The translations under genes were made by a program, and so were the position numbers. DNA of 12,040 nucleotides from Deltaproteobacteria bacterium (GTDB lineage: Bacteria > Desulfobacterota > DSM-4660 > Desulfatiglandales > HGW-15): NCBI GenBank assembly GCA_016932235.1, contig JAFGDF010000031.1:1-12040 (forward strand), given 5' to 3'. The notes under the pieces were generated by a model, which was given only the letters and a program-made list of their open reading frames with translations, searched no databases and was not told where the DNA came from. Position 1 is the first letter of the stretch; the number at the start of each line of letters is the position of its first letter. This document shows positions 1 to 6,751 of the stretch, piece by piece.

Positions 1-1236
1 GGGGCTCAGAGGCAGGTCATCATTAATTATTAATCCCCCCTTTTGATTAATCCTCCCGACAAGGGCATTGAGCGTATGAATCGCCATGAACTCGTAAAGG
101 CTCCCGTATATCTCGCCTTTACCCTTGCCGCAGAGCGCCACCGGGGCCTTGGCCCTTGCAAAGGCCCTGGCAATAGAGGCAATCTCTTTGCCGTCAATCC
201 CGGTGATCTTTTCGACCGTTCCGGGTGAATATTTTTCCAGGAGCATCCCTTTGAAACCCGTATGGCTCCGTCCGTCCGGAGAAGTCCAGTCGGAAAAGCC
301 AAAACTGTAATTTTCTACAAACCGGGAATCATAGAGCCCTTCACTTACGATGACATTGGCAATGCCCAGGGCCAGAGCGGTCTCCGTTCCCGGTTTCGCA
401 GGGACCCATTGATCAGCCTTGGCCGCGGTATTGGATAACCGGGATTCAATCTGTACTACTTTTACATTCCCCTTTAAGGCGCCGGACCTCCACAATCCCC
501 ATGTGTTGATAACCCTGCCGGGTGCGCCCCATCCTTCCAGGAGACCGCTTCCGAAACTGAGTATATAATCCGCGTTTTCCAGATCATAGGCTACAGGACC
601 TCTGCTCCCGGTCAGCAGGTTGCAGGCAATACGGGCTGTATCTTCCGAAGACGGCATTCTCAAATAATTCGGGCTTCCAATAGCCTTGAAAAGTCGTTCC
701 ACCAGAATTCCCATCGTCGATCCCACAGGGTTTCCGTCTATTGCGGCAAGGGCTCCGGCTTTCCCGGCCTTTCGAAGGTCGGAGATCCTTTTTGCGATGG
801 TATCAAGGGCCTCATCCCATGAAATGACCTGAAACTCTCCGGAACCTCTCGGACCGACACGTTTTGCCGGCCCTGCAAAGCGCCCTTTTTCATTATACAG
901 CAGTTGCAGGCCGCCCGCACCTACCGGGCAGATGCCGCCCGGATTAACCGGATAATCGGTGCGCCCTTCGATCTTCACCGCCCGACCTTCCACCTTTCTG
1001 ACTTCAATTCCGCAACCCCCGGGACAGAGTGTACAGACCGATTTTACCTTAGTAAACTCCCCCGCAGGCGGCACCGGAACCCATGGCCAGTTCTGGGTCC
1101 ATATGGCGCTGTCGTCCGCCAGTTTCCAGGGGATCGGAGACAGGCCTGTTCCCACCGCTCCGCCGATGATCAATTTTAAAAAGTTTCTTCTGTTAAGGGC
1201 CAAAAGCTCGGTAATATCTTTTCCGTTGAATTCCAT
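1..1236 (-). CDS. qrcB: QrcB-like molybdopterin-oxidoreductase-family protein, N-terminal 412 residues
   Basis: N-terminal part of a molybdopterin oxidoreductase-family protein; the reading frame is open to the window edge. The start at 1236 (MEFNGKD) follows GGGGAATAAGGAT and lies 13 nt after the qrcA stop. A twin-arginine signal (NRRNFLK, residues 15-21, then a hydrophobic stretch) predicts Tat export to the periplasm. Cysteines C68, C71, C75 and C103 form a CxxCx3C-x27-C [4Fe-4S] site. The cofactor domain follows (YDLENADYILSFGS, 218-231). In the QrcABCD complex this subunit passes electrons between periplasmic cytochrome c and menaquinone with QrcC and QrcD, which would lie beyond the left edge. 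By eye, the place where formate dehydrogenases have the Cys/Sec metal ligand is MPSSEDT (194-200), with no cysteine, which fits reports that Desulfovibrio QrcB lacks Mo/W. It could otherwise be another polysulfide-reductase or ActB-like protein, but the qrcA neighbour argues for Qrc. Confidence 0.85.
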   Translation of the reverse strand, partial: MEFNGKDITELLALNRRNFLKLIIGGAVGTGLSPIPWKLADDSAIWTQNWPWVPVPPAGEFTKVKSVCTLCPGGCGIEVRKVEGRAVKIEGRTDYPVNPGGICPVGAGGLQLLYNEKGRFAGPAKRVGPRGSGEFQVISWDEALDTIAKRISDLRKAGKAGALAAIDGNPVGSTMGILVERLFKAIGSPNYLRMPSSEDTARIACNLLTGSRGPVAYDLENADYILSFGSGLLEGWGAPGRVINTWGLWRSGALKGNVKVVQIESRLSNTAAKADQWVPAKPGTETALALGIANVIVSEGLYDSRFVENYSFGFSDWTSPDGRSHTGFKGMLLEKYSPGTVEKITGIDGKEIASIARAFARAKAPVALCGKGKGEIYGSLYEFMAIHTLNALVGRINQKGGLIINDDLPLSP

Positions 1237-1249
1237 ATCCTTATTCCCC

Positions 1250-1981
1250 TTATTTATGGCATACAAAACAGGCGTTATTATCTTCCCGGCCTTTTTCCGT
1301 ATGACATTCCGCGCAATCATCCATTTTCATGCGATCCCAGGTATTTGATTTATAACCCGCGATATTCTTTCCCCATATATTGATGCTGTAACCGGTAATC
1401 CAATTTTTCTGATATGGGGCCAGTAAATGTGTTTTACCGTGATCACCGTGGCAGGCCTGGCAATCTAGTTCTCCCATCTTCACATGAGCTATATGAGAGA
1501 AATATACACAATCCGGTTGCCTGGAATAAGAGAACCATGGGATCTCTTTCTCTTCAGCTACATAGGTTTTAAGAAAAAATTCCTCTTCCGGGGTTTCGCC
1601 AAGAGGAGATTCCGGATCATCATGGCACATCATGCATAGTTCCAGCTTGGGGATGCCGCTGAATGTGCCGTCATCGCGAATTGTGTGGCAATAAAGGCAT
1701 TTTTCCTTTTCCGTTTCCCCCTCTATTCCATCAGCTATATCCGAATCCATGTGGATGGCATGGCTGAAATTGAAAGGTTGTTCCTGCTTTGAATAGAGCA
1801 CCATGGGAAAAAGTATCCAGCCCACAAAAAGGGCGGGAATAAGTCCTGCGGCAAAATAGATCAGACCACTCCCGAATGGATCGGATACCAGTTTTGAAAA
1901 ATAGGAAAGAAACAGGTGAATAACGGATAATATCCCCCCGCCCTTTGAAGACTTCTGAGAGGAATGTTCTTGATTTTCCAT
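1250..1981 (-). CDS. qrcA: QrcA-like membrane-anchored multihaem cytochrome c
   Basis: 243-residue cytochrome c with one N-terminal membrane segment (about residues 40-61) and no clear cleavage site, so it is probably anchored with the haem domain in the periplasm. Five CxxCH motifs bind covalent haem: residues 95-99, 116-120, 174-178, 223-227 and 238-242. Histidines in FSHAIH (72-77) and FSHIAH (161-166) are likely axial ligands. The start at 1981 follows AAGAGG at good spacing. qrcB follows after 13 nt, so the two are cotranscribed from the promoter at 2043-2071. In Desulfovibrio, QrcA is the entry point for electrons from type I cytochrome c3, with hydrogenases and formate dehydrogenases behind it. 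In a syntroph the same path may run backwards from menaquinol. The Desulfovibrio protein is described as hexahaem, whereas only five canonical motifs are seen here. The ActA subunit of alternative complex III is a related alternative. Confidence 0.85.
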   Translation of the reverse strand: MENQEHSSQKSSKGGGILSVIHLFLSYFSKLVSDPFGSGLIYFAAGLIPALFVGWILFPMVLYSKQEQPFNFSHAIHMDSDIADGIEGETEKEKCLYCHTIRDDGTFSGIPKLELCMMCHDDPESPLGETPEEEFFLKTYVAEEKEIPWFSYSRQPDCVYFSHIAHVKMGELDCQACHGDHGKTHLLAPYQKNWITGYSINIWGKNIAGYKSNTWDRMKMDDCAECHTEKGREDNNACFVCHK

Positions 1982-2042
1982 TGGTTAGGCCTCTTAGAAT
2001 ATAGAGTTGAATATCATAATGAACAGGATAACAGATGTTGGG

Positions 2043-2071
2043 TATTTACCCGAGCACCCCTTTTTTGTCAA
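2043..2071 (-). promoter_or_regulatory. Sigma70-type promoter for the qrc operon
   Basis: On the minus strand TTGACA (2071-2066) is followed after exactly 17 nt by TAAATA (2048-2043). The predicted transcript starts near 2036 and has a leader of about 55 nt before the qrcA ATG at 1981. The -10 box lies inside a small inverted repeat, GGGTA-TT-TACCC (2040-2051), and the -35 box lies between the arms CCCTT and AAGGG (2058-2074). Either could be an operator, though the arms are short. There is no evident terminator for the upstream etf genes in this 113-bp gap, so readthrough is possible. Confidence 0.75.
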
Positions 2072-2094
2072 GGGAAAAGCCGCTAAAATGATCG

Positions 2095-3723
2095 TCAGGG
2101 AGTATAAAGAATGACGAGACATCGGGTTGTCTCATTCCCGTTATTCTTTAATTTATGGGGGACCTCTGAATTAAAGTGAATGCTTTCCCCGACTTTCAGA
2201 TGGTTTACCTTGTTATCCAGGGTGAGCTCAAGGCTCCCTTCCATAACATAGATGAACTCTTCACCTTCATGCCTGTAAGCGACAGGTTTATGAGCCTGCC
2301 TGGGCTCAATAGTGATCATAAAGCCCCTCAGATGCTGATTTTCAGCGCCCGGGGTGAGTGTCTGATAATAGTAATTCTTCGTCCGCTTGATAAATGCCTG
2401 AGACCTCTGATCCTGAATGGCCGACTTTTCCTCATCCTTTAGAAAGGTCCCCGGATTAACCCCCAGGGCCTTTGATAGACCAAGGAGAAAACTCACAGAG
2501 GGGACCACCTCGTTTCCTTCGACCTGAAGAATGAATTCGGGCGTCTGGCCCGTACTCTGTGCCAGTTCCTCAACATTCCATCCGTGGGATTCCCTTAGTT
2601 TTTGTACCTTTTCTCCAAAACCGTCTCCCTGCTCATGTACCTTTTCCCCTCCTAACACATCTGCAAGGTCACGCATGACCATCTTCTTTATCCTGCTGAT
2701 TAAGAGAGGGAGAAATGTTGATGAATCGGCCACTATCCCAACATCCGCCACATTAAAGATCGGGGCCCCCGGATCCCGGTTTATGGCAATAATAGTTTTT
2801 GATTCGACTATTCCTGCTGAATATTGTATGGCACCGGATGTGCCGACGGAAATAAGCAGTTTTGGTCTGACACTCTTGCCCGTTTGTCCGATGAGTCTGT
2901 CCTCAGCGACCCAATGATACAGGACCGGGGGCCTTGTGGCGCCGATTTCCCCACCCAGCACGGCGGAAAGGCCGCGAACAAGACCGAAATTTTCGGCATT
3001 CATCATGCCTGCCCCTCCAACAACTACTATTTCAGCGTTTTCCAGTTTCCGGCGTTCTCCGCTCTCTGCGGAAATGGATGTGAATCTGATCTTTTCCGAT
3101 AGAGTAATCCCCCTCACATCTATCCTTTCAACGGATCCGGGATCTCCTCTGAGTGTGGAGGGTTTAAATGCATGGGGTTGAACCGTCATAAAACCGGTAC
3201 TATCCATGTTGGAAAAGGTCAGATCCGCCATGACCTCGCCTCCCCATGAAGGGCAGCCGGCTATTATACTTCCTCCATCTATCCTAAGATCAACACAATC
3301 GGCGATGAGACCACCATTGCACAAACGGGCGCAACGTGCGGCCAGTTCACGGCCAAAATCGGTTAAGGGGAAAAAAACGGCCTTTGGTCTCCGTTCATTA
3401 ATAACCTGATAAAAGGCCTGTGCATAGGTTTCGGGAAAAGGCGGTATGTCAGGGTTCTGTATAATTAAATAGACCTTATCAGCGCCCTTTGAAAGACAAT
3501 CCTCCACTGCCTGCTCGACCGTCAGATCCGTGAAAAGGTCCTTTAATTCCTTTCCTTGAGAAATATCCGGGGGTCCTGGAAAAATCGCCACAGCCTTGCC
3601 GTCTAAAGGTCCTGCCAGTTGTCGCGCCGCTGCCAGGATATTCATGGAGAGGTTGAAAAGTCTCTGATTTCTCAGGTCTATATAGACCCAGATATCATTT
3701 GATATAAAAATTTTATCCCACAT
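2095..3723 (-). CDS. etfA: Electron transfer flavoprotein alpha subunit fused to XRE helix-turn-helix and cupin domains
   Basis: 542-residue protein with an unusual domain order. Residues 1-180 are the ETF alpha N-terminal domain. Residues 229-345 are the FAD-binding domain, with GATRPPV (261-267), GQTGK (279-283), VGTSGAIQYSAG (293-304) and AINRDPGAPIF (313-323). Residues 369-430 are an XRE-type helix-turn-helix (LRESHGWNVEELAQSTGQ, then PSVSFLLGLSKALGV). Residues 465-542 are a cupin with RHEGEEFIYVMEGSLEL (484-500) and VPHKLKNNG (521-529). Ordinary ETF alpha ends near residue 320-400. ETF alpha pairs with EtfB to carry electrons from acyl-CoA dehydrogenase; the tail resembles XRE-cupin regulators. 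The start at 3723 was chosen because AAGGA lies 8 nt upstream and gives an 11-bp overlap with etfB. A GTG further up at 3792 lacks this. Usual RP-x-GG and TVRP motifs read CPSWGG (157-162) and TVQP (180-183). The fusion is read directly from one open frame; a regulatory role is inference. Confidence 0.9.
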   Translation of the reverse strand: MWDKIFISNDIWVYIDLRNQRLFNLSMNILAAARQLAGPLDGKAVAIFPGPPDISQGKELKDLFTDLTVEQAVEDCLSKGADKVYLIIQNPDIPPFPETYAQAFYQVINERRPKAVFFPLTDFGRELAARCARLCNGGLIADCVDLRIDGGSIIAGCPSWGGEVMADLTFSNMDSTGFMTVQPHAFKPSTLRGDPGSVERIDVRGITLSEKIRFTSISAESGERRKLENAEIVVVGGAGMMNAENFGLVRGLSAVLGGEIGATRPPVLYHWVAEDRLIGQTGKSVRPKLLISVGTSGAIQYSAGIVESKTIIAINRDPGAPIFNVADVGIVADSSTFLPLLISRIKKMVMRDLADVLGGEKVHEQGDGFGEKVQKLRESHGWNVEELAQSTGQTPEFILQVEGNEVVPSVSFLLGLSKALGVNPGTFLKDEEKSAIQDQRSQAFIKRTKNYYYQTLTPGAENQHLRGFMITIEPRQAHKPVAYRHEGEEFIYVMEGSLELTLDNKVNHLKVGESIHFNSEVPHKLKNNGNETTRCLVILYTP

Positions 3724-4489
3724 ACCCCGATTCCTTGAGCCTTTTGACGATCTCATCAGCCTGTTCTTCGGGGAAACCGGAAATAAATTCACATTTTCTC
3801 TTCATTGAGACCCTTTTCATAGAGACCACCCTTGTAGGTGATCCATGTTCACCCACCTGGTCCCGGGAGATCCCCAGCTTCTTCAAGGTCATTTTTTCAA
3901 CAGACACTTTTTTAAAGGCCCTTTCGATACCGTGAAGGGAAGAATCCCTTGTTTCTATTGCTTCCGGGTGAATAGTCAGGGCGCAGGGCGGAGAGACTTC
4001 ACAGGATAGGACAAACCCGTCAGATCTGCATACAGCCTTGAAACCGGTGTCTCCGTATTCCAGGTTGCAGACCCCCGTTACCAGGGGAAGATCGATACTA
4101 ACAGCAGTCTGGGGGCCTACCTGTCCGGTATCACTGTCTGATGTTCGTGTGCCGAACAGAACAAGATCAAAGGGTTTTAACTTCAGAAGCGCCGCTCCAA
4201 GGGCGGTTGAAGTAGCCAGTGTATCCGACCCCGCGAGGGCGGGATCTGAAATAATTACGGCATTGTCCACACCCATTGATATGGCCTCATACAGGGCAGT
4301 GGCACCTGCCTCAGGTCCCATGGAAAGAGCCGTAACCTTTCCACCCATCTCATCACGAAGCCGGAGGGCCATCTCAATGGCGGGCCGGTCGAATGGATTC
4401 AATGCGCAGTTCTCGGGCAATCTGACAATTCGTCCCTCAGGCGCCTCCAATACCACGGATTTTATGCATACGATTATATGAAGTGGCAT
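3713..4489 (-). CDS. etfB: Electron transfer flavoprotein beta subunit
   Basis: 258 residues, normal length for ETF beta. It forms a heterodimer with EtfA and takes electrons from acyl-CoA dehydrogenases in the cytoplasm. Family features: LNPFDRPAIEMALRLRDE (residues 30-47), MGVDNAVIISDPALAGSDT (71-89), and the nucleotide-binding loop DSDTGQVGP (117-125), followed by the IDLP segment. The sequence alone does not settle whether the second nucleotide is AMP, as in classical ETF, or FAD, as in bifurcating ETF. The start at 4489 follows AAAGGTGAG. The gene overlaps the fused etfA by 11 bp, so translation is probably coupled. Near the C-terminus SMKR occurs twice (VSMKRVSMKR), encoded by two similar 15-nt units at about 3798-3827, which looks like a small in-frame tandem duplication. 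The acyl-CoA dehydrogenase gene upstream is the natural electron donor. Confidence 0.93.
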   Translation of the reverse strand: MPLHIIVCIKSVVLEAPEGRIVRLPENCALNPFDRPAIEMALRLRDEMGGKVTALSMGPEAGATALYEAISMGVDNAVIISDPALAGSDTLATSTALGAALLKLKPFDLVLFGTRTSDSDTGQVGPQTAVSIDLPLVTGVCNLEYGDTGFKAVCRSDGFVLSCEVSPPCALTIHPEAIETRDSSLHGIERAFKKVSVEKMTLKKLGISRDQVGEHGSPTRVVSMKRVSMKRKCEFISGFPEEQADEIVKRLKESGYVG

Positions 4490-4541
4490 GAACTCTCACC
4501 TTTAAACTATACAGAGCGCAGTAAATAATTGCTGATTCTTT

Positions 4542-4570
4542 TTATAATAATATATTTTCATCATAAACAA
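4542..4570 (-). promoter_or_regulatory. Possible sigma70-type promoter for etfB-etfA
   Basis: On the minus strand TTGTTT (4570-4565) and TTATAA (4547-4542) are separated by 17 nt in a very AT-rich stretch. The start would be near 4535, giving a leader of about 45 nt. The match is only fair, and other TA-rich hexamers nearby could serve as the -10. It suggests that the etf genes can be transcribed apart from the upstream beta-oxidation genes. Confidence 0.4.
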
Positions 4571-4575
4571 GAAGG

Positions 4576-4587
4576 TCTGTGCACAGA
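4576..4587. promoter_or_regulatory. Perfect 12-bp palindrome upstream of the etfB promoter
   Basis: TCTGTGCACAGA reads the same on both strands. It sits 5 bp upstream of the candidate etfB -35 box, where a dimeric transcription factor could bind. The spacing fits an activator site or a distal operator. No second copy was found by eye at the qrcA or carboxyltransferase promoters. The binding protein is unknown; the helix-turn-helix domain fused to EtfA is one speculative candidate. Confidence 0.4.
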
Positions 4588-4630
4588 GGCAAAGGTCTCA
4601 CGTCACACGGCACAAGGGTTTGATCTTTTC

Positions 4631-4725
4631 CCTTTCTCCTCACACCTCACGCCTTACACCTCTCCCTTACGCCCTGCGCCTTATCTCTTATGTCTTTTCC
4701 CTGACACTATGCCCTGCGCCTTATT
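4631..4725. repeat. Degenerate heptamer repeat array (CCTNACG type)
   Basis: About thirteen units on the plus strand resemble CCTTACG: cctttct, cctcaca, cctcacg, ccttaca, ccttacg, ccctgcg, ccttatc and so on. Most are phased at exactly seven bases, with a few slipped six-base units. GCCCTGCGCCTTAT occurs twice, 40 bp apart (4671-4684, 4711-4724). On the transcribed strand the array is purine-rich and starts at the stop codon of the acyl-CoA dehydrogenase gene. There is no start codon with a ribosome site and no convincing frame. It fills most of the 231-bp gap before etfB. Confidence 0.75.
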
Positions 4726-5863
4726 TATACTCCTCCAAAACACTGCGAGCGATCACCATCCTGTGGATCTCCGCAGTCCCCTCATAGATCCGGGTCACCC
4801 TGGCATCACGATAATACCTCTCCACAGGATATGATTTCACATAACCGTACCCCCCGTGGATCTGAACGGCCATATCGGCTACTTTGCTGGAAATCTCCGA
4901 TGCATAGAGTTTGGCCATGGCCGATTCCTTTGAAAAAGGCCTCCCGCCGTCCTTCAGGGCAGCCGCCCTGTATATAAGCAGGCGTGCGGCATCCACCTGG
5001 GTTGCCATATCGGCAATCATTAACTGTACTGCCTGATGCCTTGAGATAGGCACACCGAACTGGTGCCTCTGCTTGGAATAACGGACCCCCGCGTCCATGG
5101 CAGCCTGGGCGATCCCCAGTGCCTGGGCCGCTATACCGATCCTGCCGGTATCCAGGGCCGCCAGGCCGATCTTCATCCCCTGCCCTTCCTTTCCAAGGAG
5201 ATTTTCCGTTGGTATGCGGCAGTCGTAGAGCCGGATGGATGCAACTGAATTGGCACGGTTGCCGGAGAGGTCTTCCAGATCACCCACCTCAAAACCCGGC
5301 ATCCCGCGTTCTGCTACAATTACACTTAGGCCCCTGTGGCCTGCTGTCGGGTCTGTCTTGGTAAAAATCAGACATGTATCCGCCACACCGCCGTTCGTGA
5401 CAAGGACCTTATTTGCGTTCACTATGTAATGATCACCGTCACGTATGGCCGTGGATTCCACTCCGGAGACATCCGAACCCACATTGGGTTCGGTAAGGCA
5501 AAAGGCGCCTATCTTTTCACCTCTGGCAAGAGCGGGAACCCACCTCTTTTTTTGCTCTTCAGAGCCGAAGGCCACTATGGGATAGACTCCGACGCTGTTA
5601 TGGACGGTGACACAGAGGCCCAGGCCGGCACATGCCCTTGAAATCTCTTCAATAACAATACAATAGCTTATTGAATCCATGCCCGGTCCGCCAAGCTCTT
5701 CAGGGACCTGGATCCCGAAGTAGCCCAGTCTTCCCATCTTTTCCACGACTTCCCAGGGAAATCTGGCCTCCAAATCAATCTCCCGGGCAATGGGCTCCAG
5801 TTCACGTTCACAAAAAGAGCGTACCGAGCGCCTTACAATATGGTGTTTTTCACTAATATTCAT
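4721..5863 (-). CDS. Short-chain acyl-CoA dehydrogenase (butyryl-CoA dehydrogenase-like)
   Basis: FAD enzyme of the acyl-CoA dehydrogenase family that oxidises acyl-CoA to trans-2-enoyl-CoA and passes electrons to ETF. From the ATG at 5863 (MNISEKHH) it has 380 residues, the usual short-chain length. Visible motifs are AFCLTEPNVGSDVSG (family signature 1), QIHGGYGYVKSYP (signature 2) and IYEGT, whose glutamate, about E361, is at the catalytic base position of butyryl-CoA dehydrogenases. A start at 5908 would add 15 residues and deepen the overlap with the preceding gene; it was not chosen because it lacks a ribosome site. The 11-bp overlap with the hydroxyacyl-CoA dehydrogenase gene, whose end carries GGAGGAAG, suggests coupled translation. 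Substrate chain length is inferred from length and neighbours; other short acyl-CoAs remain possible. Confidence 0.93.
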   Translation of the reverse strand: MNISEKHHIVRRSVRSFCERELEPIAREIDLEARFPWEVVEKMGRLGYFGIQVPEELGGPGMDSISYCIVIEEISRACAGLGLCVTVHNSVGVYPIVAFGSEEQKKRWVPALARGEKIGAFCLTEPNVGSDVSGVESTAIRDGDHYIVNANKVLVTNGGVADTCLIFTKTDPTAGHRGLSVIVAERGMPGFEVGDLEDLSGNRANSVASIRLYDCRIPTENLLGKEGQGMKIGLAALDTGRIGIAAQALGIAQAAMDAGVRYSKQRHQFGVPISRHQAVQLMIADMATQVDAARLLIYRAAALKDGGRPFSKESAMAKLYASEISSKVADMAVQIHGGYGYVKSYPVERYYRDARVTRIYEGTAEIHRMVIARSVLEEYK

Positions 5864-6701
5864 AAAAACCGCGACCGGTCTTCCTCCCCAGCCAGCCGGC
5901 CTCCACATATTTTCTCAACAACGGGCAGGGCCGGTACTTGGAATCCTTGAATCCGTCATACATTGTTTCCATAATAGCCAGGCATGTATCCAGTCCTATC
6001 AGGTCCGCCAGTGTCAGGGGCCCCATGGGGTGATTGGCCCCCAATCTCATCACCGTATCGATATCCTCCCTGGATCCTACCCCCTGATAGAGGCAAAAGA
6101 CGGCCTCATTTATCATCGGGATGAGTATCCTGTTTGCGATAAACCCGGGATAATCATTTGCAAGGGCGGGTGTTTTCCCGAATTTCTCAGCAAGATCCCA
6201 GGTAACCTTGAAGGTTTCATCGGAAGTCGCTATCCCCCGGATCACCTCCACAAGCTTCATTACCGGGACAGGGTTCATAAAATGCATGCCGATCACCTTT
6301 TCCGGTCTGCCGGTCTGAGACCCGATTCGACCTATAGGGATTGAGGATGTATTGGTGGCAAGTATTATTTCAGGCCGGCATATCTCATCAAGGTCCTTGA
6401 AGATCTTAAATTTCAGGTCTTCCCTTTCCACGGCTGCCTCAACTACAAAATCGGCCGGAGCCATATCCTTTAAATTAATACTGGTCTTAATTCGGGCCAG
6501 GGCGGCATCCCGATCCTCTTTGGATATCTTTCCCTTATCCAGGCTTCGATCAAGATTCTTTGTGATAGTTGCAAGACCTTTCCGAACAAATTCATCCGCT
6601 ATATCGTTCATAATCACATTAAGTCCGCTCATTGCCGCAACCTGAGCGATTCCATTACCCATCTGACCCGCTCCTATTACTCCAAATGTCTTTACTTCCA
6701 T
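5853..6701 (-). CDS. hbd: 3-hydroxybutyryl-CoA dehydrogenase
   Basis: 282-residue NAD(P)-dependent L-3-hydroxyacyl-CoA dehydrogenase of the single-function type, which converts 3-hydroxybutyryl-CoA to acetoacetyl-CoA (or the reverse) in the cytoplasm. The N-terminal Rossmann motif is GAGQMG (residues 10-15). The catalytic pair is H140 in GMHFMNPVPVMKLVEVI and E152, with S119 in TNTSS and N190 in GFIANR as further active-site positions. The C-terminal domain has the usual HPMGPLTLADLIGLD (224-238) and ends LGRKTGRGFYEY. The start at 6701 has a strong ribosome site, GAGGAGG. It lies 50 nt downstream of the thiolase and overlaps the acyl-CoA dehydrogenase start by 11 bp. An enoyl-CoA hydratase to link the two steps is not in the window. 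Confidence 0.95.
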   Translation of the reverse strand: MEVKTFGVIGAGQMGNGIAQVAAMSGLNVIMNDIADEFVRKGLATITKNLDRSLDKGKISKEDRDAALARIKTSINLKDMAPADFVVEAAVEREDLKFKIFKDLDEICRPEIILATNTSSIPIGRIGSQTGRPEKVIGMHFMNPVPVMKLVEVIRGIATSDETFKVTWDLAEKFGKTPALANDYPGFIANRILIPMINEAVFCLYQGVGSREDIDTVMRLGANHPMGPLTLADLIGLDTCLAIMETMYDGFKDSKYRPCPLLRKYVEAGWLGRKTGRGFYEY

Positions 6702-6751
6702 AACTTCCTCCTCTTTAATAGTAAGAATTTTATAACATCTCCGTTCAAAGT

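Noticed and set aside
3724..3792. Upstream GTG start for the fused etfA, adding 23 residues
   Set aside because: It would overlap etfB by 80 bp and add a non-homologous basic tail. The ATG at 3723 has a ribosome site and begins with typical ETF alpha sequence.
4631..4725. CRISPR array
   Set aside because: The repeat unit is seven bases with no unique spacers, and no cas genes are present.
5864..5908. Earlier ATG for the acyl-CoA dehydrogenase
   Set aside because: It has no ribosome site, overlaps the preceding gene by 56 bp and gives an atypical N-terminus; the ATG at 5863 gives the usual 380 residues.
5790..6344. Plus-strand frame of 184 codons opposite the hydroxyacyl-CoA dehydrogenase
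   Set aside because: It mirrors the codons of a recognised gene on the other strand and shows no recognisable domain.
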